Below are positions 7,520 to 11,776 of a stretch of 11,776 nt of DNA, one piece after another. Position numbers and translations under genes: made by a program. The stretch's first letter is position 1. Each line of letters starts with the position of its first letter. Source of the DNA: Beroe ovata (taxonomy: Eukaryota > Ctenophora > Nuda > Beroida > Beroidae); NCBI GenBank assembly GCA_946803715.1, contig CAMPET010000097.1, positions 245,038 through 256,813 on the forward strand, read 5' to 3'. The notes beneath the pieces were generated by a model. That model was given only the letters and a program-made list of their open reading frames with translations. It made no database searches and was not told the DNA's origin.

Positions 7520-7658
7520 ATGACGACATTCATTCTCCTTGGAATCATCAGCACATTACTTCTATTGAAATGTTTACCAGCAAGTGAACAAAATGATGCA
7601 TATGCCCTTACAATAAGGGTGGGAAATGATAATACTTTCCAGGGGGAAGCTTTCAAAG
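7520..7658 (+). CDS. Candidate first exon of a secreted or membrane protein (unknown family)
   Basis: The ATG at 7520-7522 has a purine at -3. It opens a 46-codon exon that ends in a good donor, CAAAG|GTAGGT (GT at 7659-7660), in phase 1. The first residues, MTTFILLGIISTLLLLKCLP, form a typical signal peptide: short polar start, leucine-rich core, small residues before a possible cleavage around ASEQ. About 22 residues of mature protein follow (ALTIRVGNDNTFQGEAFK). A phase-1 intron after a signal-peptide exon is common for extracellular proteins. I do not recognise the family and see no later exon before the MITE that begins 42 bases downstream. The opposite-strand frame (7330-7656) lacks such features. 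The exon lies head-to-head with the SHC-like gene across the fold-back element. Confidence 0.5.
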
Positions 7659-7699
7659 GTAGGTATCAATTTATTGACACTTTTTTCAAACTAATAATA

Positions 7700-8163
7700 C
7701 AGGGTGTGTCAAAAACGTGAAAAAAGTAGAGGCTCCTAACTCAGCTTCTGATTAGACTTTCTAGATAAAATTTAGAAGTCTGATAGGCATTGGCCCTTTG
7801 GTTTTTCTATTCAAAATTCCAAGTTTCTAGCTTTAAAAATGTCTGAATCATGTGAAAAAAATGACATTACTTTTTGTACACAGCCTATTTCATGATGAAA
7901 TTTGATGCATCATTAGGAATCACTAACACTTACTTGCTCATAAAATAGATGAAAAAATTGACAAAGAATGACAAAACTGCTTTTGTCAACTTCATTCAAT
8001 GACATCCCATGATCTGGGCCACCAAAATGAATGCAGACTACAAGATCACAATCCTCAACTATTCCTGAAAACTTCATTAAGTTAGAAAATGCTTGGATAC
8101 GGAAGCTCCAAACAGAAGCTGAGATATGGATATTTACTCTTGTCCACTTTTTGACACATTCTA
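7700..8163. mobile_element. Non-autonomous mariner-type MITE (about 464 bp)
   Basis: The left end CAGGGTGTGTCAAAAACGTG and the right end, in inverse TAGAATGTGTCAAAAAGTGG, are flanked by TA on both sides (7698-7699, 8164-8165). The terminal repeats run about 50 bases, to CTCAGCTTCTG on the left and its inverse CAGAAGCTGAG on the right (about 8114-8124). No coding sequence. It is related to the element at 536-2240 and is probably inside the first intron of the signal-peptide gene. Confidence 0.8.
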
Positions 8164-8205
8164 TAGAATAAATGCAGGTTCGTTAATTGCAGTGGTGCAA
8201 ATCCA

Positions 8206-8295
8206 GGGGGGGATGGGGGGGATATATCCCCCCCAATAATTTGGTACCATCCCCTCCAATAATTACAAATATCATCCCCTCCAAAATTCCAACCA
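8206..8295. repeat. G7/C7 palindrome and three-copy CATCCCCTCCAA repeat
   Basis: Two runs of seven G (8206-8212, 8215-8221) precede ATATAT and seven C (8228-8234). GGGGGGGATATATCCCCCCC at 8215-8234 is a perfect 20-base palindrome. After it, three imperfect units of about 23-25 bases (TATCCCCCCCAATAATTTGG, CATCCCCTCCAATAATTAC, CATCCCCTCCAAAATTCC) follow. The run can form a cruciform. It resembles an end or fragment of a dispersed repeat, which I cannot name. Confidence 0.7.
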
Positions 8296-8494
8296 TCTTT
8301 ACTAGCAGGATATGCTAAAATCCGGCGGTGTTTGTCAATGAGCACCTTATTGAAATGATACACTGCTGCTCTCATTATTGAATACAGAACATTATTTGTC
8401 ATAAGCCATCACGCAAGTGACCACTTGCCAGTTCTGGTAGAGAAGGGAAGGTGACAGGATGTCAAGTGGCAAAGCAACCTCATTAATGTATGGA
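8296..8494. other. No gene seen; ends at an N
   Basis: Probable dispersed-repeat sequence. The open frame on the minus strand (8082-8402) runs through the MITE end and the G/C palindrome and is not credible. The N at 8495 separates this stretch from gag, so it may not really adjoin it. Confidence 0.4.
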
Positions 8495-8495
8495 N

Positions 8496-9316
8496 CGTAT
8501 TCTGATTTCTTTGTCTCTTAAACCTCTGAGAAATGCAGAATAGCACGCAGCCTGTTTAGCTGCTTCTTCGTCTTCATGGTATGCTGTCGACGCCATTCTC
8601 TGGAGTCGAAAAGCAAAATCCTCGATGCTTTCTTCAGCATCCTGTTTGACGTCATTCAACTTGAACTTCAAATTCTCGGCTTCGTGCCGAGGTGTCATCT
8701 TTTCTATATAGATTGGCAAAAACTGCCCCATGTCCCTCTGCTGATCAGGCGAGAGGGCTATCTTCTTCAACTTATTCTTGGTGAACTTGTCGAGCAGACT
8801 GAGGAAGTAAATATGGAGATTCTCATCCTCGAATTTTCCCATCTTAACATAATCCTTGAAGTCTTCGCAGAACATGGTGAAATTCTGTCCCTTCTCAAAC
8901 TTCTCTGGTTTCAGCAGTTTCAGTTTCTTACTGTTCGTTGCTGAAGATGCGATTGAATTCGACTGCGATGGCGCCTCGAGCGCTATTCTGTTCGTCACTG
9001 TCATCTCCTGACGAAGTGAATCTTCCTCAATCAAACTTGGCGAAGTTACCGACATCTGGTTCTCTGTCGTCTCGTCTACTGTCTGCACATTCCAGGAACT
9101 GTTCAAGGAGCTTCTTAGAGTGTCGATTTCACTGCTAACTTCATCCCGTTCCTTATGAAGATTGCCGATACGTGACTGAGCATCTTTCTTCTGCTCTCTC
9201 GTTGTGAGGGTCCCTAGCTCATCTTCAGCATCTTTGATATTCCCCTCCAAGGTTTCACGTGCACTGAGCAAACTCATTAACTTCTGCAGATTTTCCATCT
9301 CCATCTTCTCTACCAT
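8496..9316 (-). CDS. LTR retrotransposon Gag (coiled coil plus capsid), 3' end missing
   Basis: Gag forms the particle that packages retrotransposon RNA. The frame has a stop upstream (9347-9349), and the first ATG is at 9316-9314. Residues up to about 70 of this reading are rich in E, K, L and R with heptad spacing, a probable coiled coil. A low-complexity S/T/N linker follows. From about residue 130 a capsid-like region carries FEKGQNFTMFCEDFKDYV, LSLLDKFTKNKL and an ESIEDFAFRLQRMA block, the usual signature of Ty3/gypsy-type retrotransposon gag (SVxxFxxRFxxL-like). The frame runs without a stop to the N at 8495, just past FLRGLRDKEIR; four codons later there is a stop that may belong to unrelated sequence. 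No zinc knuckle, protease or reverse transcriptase is present, so this is a 5' fragment in this assembly. The retroelement class is clear from the family; the exact clade is not. Confidence 0.85.
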
Positions 9317-9356
9317 GATTTCAGGTTTTGTCAAGCTTCCTCTTACTCAATTCACT

Positions 9357-9809
9357 GAATCTAGCCGTAGACTAGGATTCAGCTCCCACGTAATCTAGCC
9401 GTAGACTAGGACACGACCCGAGAGTCAGAAGGAAAACCAAGTACTCTTACTAGTCGTAGACTAGGAATAAGAACCTATTTGGATTGATCTAGTCGTAGAC
9501 TAGATCAAACTGATGATACTTGAGAGGATCAGAAATGCTAATTCTAGTCGTTGACTAGGATTAAGTATACTGTAACTGAGTGAGGGTATGATCTAGTCGT
9601 AGACTAGGATCAAACTGTTAGTGCTTAACCTCAGGATACAGAGCCGTGTTCCCAATCTAATCGTAGAAGAGTAGATTAGATTCTGGAACCACTAAGATCT
9701 AGTCGTCGACTAGGATCCAAGTGTTGACTTTGCAGAGTAAACTAGTCGTAGACTAGGATTACTCTTGTAAGGAGTATGAGAGCTAGTTCTAGTCGTAGAC
9801 TAGGACTAG
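9357..9809 (-). repeat. Array of ten short hairpins in the retrotransposon leader
   Basis: Ten copies of a CTAGTC-NNN-GACTAG core lie between the PBS-like site and the gag ATG. Core starts are 9361, 9395, 9450, 9489, 9544, 9593, 9657 (variant), 9699, 9742 and 9789, with spacings of 34-64 bases, mean about 48. The 3-base loop is GTA in most, GTT at 9550 and GTC at 9705. The first two have CTAGCC. Outer flanks differ but pair: GAAT/ATTC, TCTTA/TAAGA, TTGAT/ATCAA, AAT/ATT, TGAT/ATCA, GAT/ATC, GAGTAA/TTACTC, CTAGT/ACTAG. The copy at 9484-9508 is a perfect 11-bp-arm hairpin. Most copies have one unpaired G right after GACTAG. The position implies a structured 5' untranslated RNA. Confidence 0.9.
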
Positions 9810-9830
9810 GGGCCAATTATTAGAGTCCAA

Positions 9831-9846
9831 ACACCGAGGCCACCAG
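9831..9846 (-). promoter_or_regulatory. Candidate primer-binding site
   Basis: On the minus strand ACTGGTGGCCTCGGTG resembles the TGGTGGC/TGGCGCC-type tRNA primer-binding sites that follow the 5' LTR of Ty3/gypsy elements. It lies at the correct side of gag, about 515 bases upstream of its ATG. The tRNA is not assigned. Confidence 0.45.
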
Positions 9847-10050
9847 TTAAAGAATATGGTATTTCTCGGTTAAAGATTGAGATTTGGTAGACAAACGTAC
9901 AAGAGATTTGTATCGTAAGAACTGAAGATAGGAACTGGAATGTAACATATCAGGTCCGAATTCGCTAAGATAAACAATACACTGGTAATCCAATCAAGCG
10001 GGCTTACCGCATACTCTATAACTGTGATCAATATAAAATAAACTATTACA
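9847..10050 (-). mobile_element. Candidate 5' LTR of the retrotransposon
   Basis: The minus strand from TGTAATAG (10050) to just before the PBS-like site is about 200 bases, AT-rich, with TTTTATATTG near its start as a possible TATA box. TG starts are usual for LTRs, but the expected CA end is not clear (the sequence ends TTTAACT), and another TG start is possible near 9949. No second LTR is present to confirm limits. Confidence 0.35.
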
Positions 10051-10102
10051 TGCCTAGTACTAATAAATGATTCAATACCAAGCTAACGTGCAACTAAACT
10101 GA

Positions 10103-10639
10103 TCAACTTGTCTCATTTCCCACGAAATCTGTTTTGTATTCCATGATCTCCATCAACTCTGCACATTCCTCCTCTATGACTTTCCAGTGTGGTGCGATGA
10201 GCTTCTTACGCCATGAATTCACCACCTCTGACGATTCCTTCTCCACGGAGTAACTACCCCCATCAGTCCTCCCCCGTTCCTTGATATGCGTTGTGTTGTA
10301 CACGTATTCCTGGTATGTCTCCGTGTAGGGAATACCAATGAAGTTGAGCAGTTCCTCCGCCCATCTGTCGGGCTGTGTGGCGAGATCCTCATATCTGACG
10401 AGTTTGTATCTGTTCCTCAGCCAGGTGGGTGTGGTCACGTGACCCACCTGGTAGTTATGGAGATGGTGTGAACACAGGTCACGTGCTGCGCGTCTCATGT
10501 ACTCCTCAGAGAAATTCTCCTGACGTGATAGATGGTCGCCTAGCAACTTGTTCCCATCGTACAGCTCGTGGAATACTCTCATTCTAGAGAGAAGTACAGC
10601 CCGTGGGTCACGGACCANTTCAATCAAGTCGATATTACG
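10103..10639 (-). CDS. Carbohydrate 6-O-sulfotransferase (CHST1/3-like), last exon
   Basis: Golgi type II membrane enzymes of this family transfer sulfate from PAPS to C6 of GalNAc, Gal or GlcNAc on glycans. The exon ends at TGA (10103-10105). It carries the 3'-phosphate-binding motif VRDPRAVLLSR, with the conserved Arg (10612-10610) and Ser (10588-10586), then YKLVRYEDLATQPDRWAEEL, a standard C-terminal block of the family, and the NSWRKKL / ME..EY tail helices. Three N-glycosylation sequons (NFS, NTT, NET) fit a lumenal catalytic domain. The frame stays open upstream to a TAA at 10661-10663; family-like residues (RNIDLIE) reach about 10639. The codon with N (10618) is NTG, so Leu, Met or Val. 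The 5'-phosphosulfate loop, stem and membrane anchor must lie on earlier exons not in the window. I see no canonical AG acceptor in the about 40 bases before the N. The substrate cannot be fixed from this part. Confidence 0.93.
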   Translation of the reverse strand, partial: RNIDLIEXVRDPRAVLLSRMRVFHELYDGNKLLGDHLSRQENFSEEYMRRAARDLCSHHLHNYQVGHVTTPTWLRNRYKLVRYEDLATQPDRWAEELLNFIGIPYTETYQEYVYNTTHIKERGRTDGGSYSVEKESSEVVNSWRKKLIAPHWKVIEEECAELMEIMEYKTDFVGNETS

Positions 10640-10660
10640 GTAGGAAAACCAAGGTTCATA

Positions 10661-10880
10661 TTAAATTAGATATATCATATCAATTTAGATAAAACAATCT
10701 CCCCCCGAACTATGTTTTTGAAATAATACCACAACTAGGAACAATTTTAACTCGAAATGTTTTACCCAAAAATGAAATCTAAGCTATATACACTGCGCAA
10801 TGCGCGCTAGTGAAAATAAAGACGCGCACAAAGTGTGCTTACAACTACACTTTACCCGGGAAATAACGCAATTTCCGCAN
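10661..10880. other. Presumed intron upstream of the sulfotransferase exon
   Basis: AT-rich sequence with no recognisable exon. It contains a TGCGCAATGCGCGC-like short palindromic patch (about 10796-10809) and ends at an N (10880), after which the minisatellite begins. Confidence 0.45.
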
Positions 10881-11570
10881 CCCCTCGTGTGAGATGATAA
10901 CAGTTTCCCCTCGTGTGAGATGGTAACAGTTTCCCCTCGTAGGAGATGGTAACAGTTTCCCCTCGTGGGAGTTGGCTGCCGTTCGACTGGGACTGAAAAT
11001 ATAGCAATTCAGTGATGAAAAATAAGTGTTCTGCTCCGCCGACGCCCCTATTTGATTGTGAGGGAGCAATATGGGGCACAGAGGAGCAAGGGGGAGCAGA
11101 ATGGAGCAAGAGTTCAAAGAAAATACGGCGTTATGATTATGAACTACCTTGCTCTTGCATCTTGAGAGATGGTAACAGTTTCCCCTCGTGTGAGATGGTA
11201 ACAGTTTCCCCTAGTGTGAGATGGTAACAGTTTCCCCTCGAGGCAGATGGTAACAGCTTTCCCTCGTGTGAGATGGTAACAGTTTCCCCTCGTAGGAGAT
11301 GGCTGCCGTTGGACTTGGGCTGGAAAATAGCAATTCAGTAATGAAAAATAAGTCTCTTGCATCTTGGGAGATGGTAACAGATTCCCCTCGTGTGAGATGG
11401 TAACAGTTTCCCCTCGTTTGAGATGATAACAGTTTCCCCTCGTGGGATATGTTAACAGTTTCCCCTCGTTGGAGATGGTAACAGTTTCCCCTCGTAGGAG
11501 ATGGCTGCCGTTGGACTGGGGCTGAAAAATAGCAATTCAGTAATGAAAAATAGGTCTACTGCTAGTGTGT
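10881..11570. repeat. 26-bp minisatellite with about 202-bp higher-order units
   Basis: Units of exactly 26 bases (AGATGGTAACAGTTTCCCCT plus CGTGTG) start at 10892, 10918, 10944; 11167, 11193, 11219, 11245, 11271; and 11369, 11395, 11421, 11447, 11473. Each block closes with a unit that breaks into GGCTGCCGTTGGACTGGG and a spacer with AGCAATTCAGTAATGAAAAA. The second and third blocks repeat as a whole every 202 bases (5 x 26 + 72). The first block has a longer spacer with GGAGCA repeats (about 11060-11115). Minus-strand frames rich in TRGNCYHL are translation of the repeat, not genes. Confidence 0.92.
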
Positions 11571-11584
11571 CTAGAGTTGTAACT

Positions 11585-11776
11585 GGTCTACCCTCGAGGC
11601 AGAGGATAGTGTGGTAACAGGTCTCCCCCCTCGAGGCAGAGGGTAGTGTGGTAACAGGCTCCTCGAGGGAGAGGGTAGCGTGGTAACTGGTAACAGGTCT
11701 CCCCTCTAGGAAGAGGGTAGAGTGGTAACTGGTAACAGGTCTACCCTCGAGGCAGAGGGTAGAGTGGTAACAGGTC
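11585..11776. repeat. 35-42-bp minisatellite with CTACCCTC/GAGGGTAG hairpins
   Basis: Repeat starts (GGTCT or GGCTC) are at 11585, 11620, 11657, 11696 and 11738, so unit length grows from 35 to 42 by an added GGTAACT. A unit contains CTACCCTC-GAGGCA-GAGGGTAG (for example 11741-11762), an 8-bp-arm hairpin. It shares GTGGTAACAG and CCCTCG with the 26-bp array and probably derives from it. It continues off the window. Confidence 0.85.

Noticed and set aside
7330-7656. Minus-strand frame of 108 codons opposite the signal-peptide exon
   Set aside because: It reaches to within about 20 bases of the transposon boundary, shows no domain or splice logic, and the plus strand has a leader, donor and TATA box.
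8576-9398. Plus-strand frames of 122, 66 and 64 codons
   Set aside because: They lie opposite the gag frame and its leader; codon and family signals are all on the minus strand.
10630-10660. Possible U12-type AC acceptor (TTTTCCTAC) before the sulfotransferase exon
   Set aside because: Attractive because no AG is near, but the N at 10618 may hide a gap and no matching branch site or donor can be tested here.
10845-11362. Minus-strand frames encoding TRGNCYHL-type peptide repeats
   Set aside because: The repeat period is 26, not a multiple of three, so the frame changes from unit to unit; this is translated minisatellite.
10881-11570. CRISPR-like array of 26-base units
   Set aside because: Units are contiguous without unique spacers, in a eukaryotic context with intron-containing genes.

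Overview
The window looks like metazoan nuclear DNA, most likely from a marine invertebrate deuterostome (sea-urchin-like). The reasons are short exons with ordinary GT-AG introns, a SHC-type PTB gene, a carbohydrate 6-O-sulfotransferase, dense non-autonomous DNA transposons and AT-rich intergenic DNA. The organism is an inference. There are no bacterial operons, rRNA or tRNA. Seven single N characters (2393, 4505, 5608, 6940, 8495, 10618, 10880) sit at suspicious places; at least some look like collapsed assembly gaps.

Layout. Positions 1-535: nothing identified. Positions 536 to about 2240: a TA-flanked, TIR-bearing non-autonomous element holding a GGGCACT minisatellite, three CCAAT boxes and small palindromes. 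Positions 2513-3756, minus strand: seven short exons, assembled here by homology and splice signals, encode almost a whole SHC-type phosphotyrosine-binding domain. The start codon is placed like that of mammalian p46Shc and all the phosphotyrosine contacts are kept. Positions 3878-7309: a fold-back element of about 3.4 kb with nested inverted repeats and no transposase. Positions 7520-7658, plus strand: a candidate first exon with a signal peptide. Positions 7700-8163: a second, related mariner-type MITE. Positions 8206-8295: G/C-run palindrome and satellite remnant. Positions 8496 to about 10050, minus strand: the 5' end of an LTR retrotransposon, with a candidate LTR, a PBS-like site, a leader of about 0.5 kb and gag. 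Positions 10103-10660, minus strand: the last exon of a carbohydrate sulfotransferase. Positions 10881-11776: two related minisatellites with higher-order structure.

Two observations stand out. First, the retrotransposon leader carries ten short hairpins with the shared core CTAGTC-NNN-GACTAG. Their outer stem sequences differ from copy to copy, yet nine of the ten are self-complementary and one copy has a compensatory core change, as expected if a structure rather than a sequence is being kept. Second, the fold-back element lies between two head-to-head genes. Removing it would put their start codons only about 330 bp apart, so it appears to have split a bidirectional promoter. Its arms carry CRE, E-box and Z-DNA-prone palindromes.

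The genes do not form a pathway. They are a signalling adaptor, an unknown secreted or membrane protein and a Golgi sulfotransferase, separated and shaped by mobile elements.
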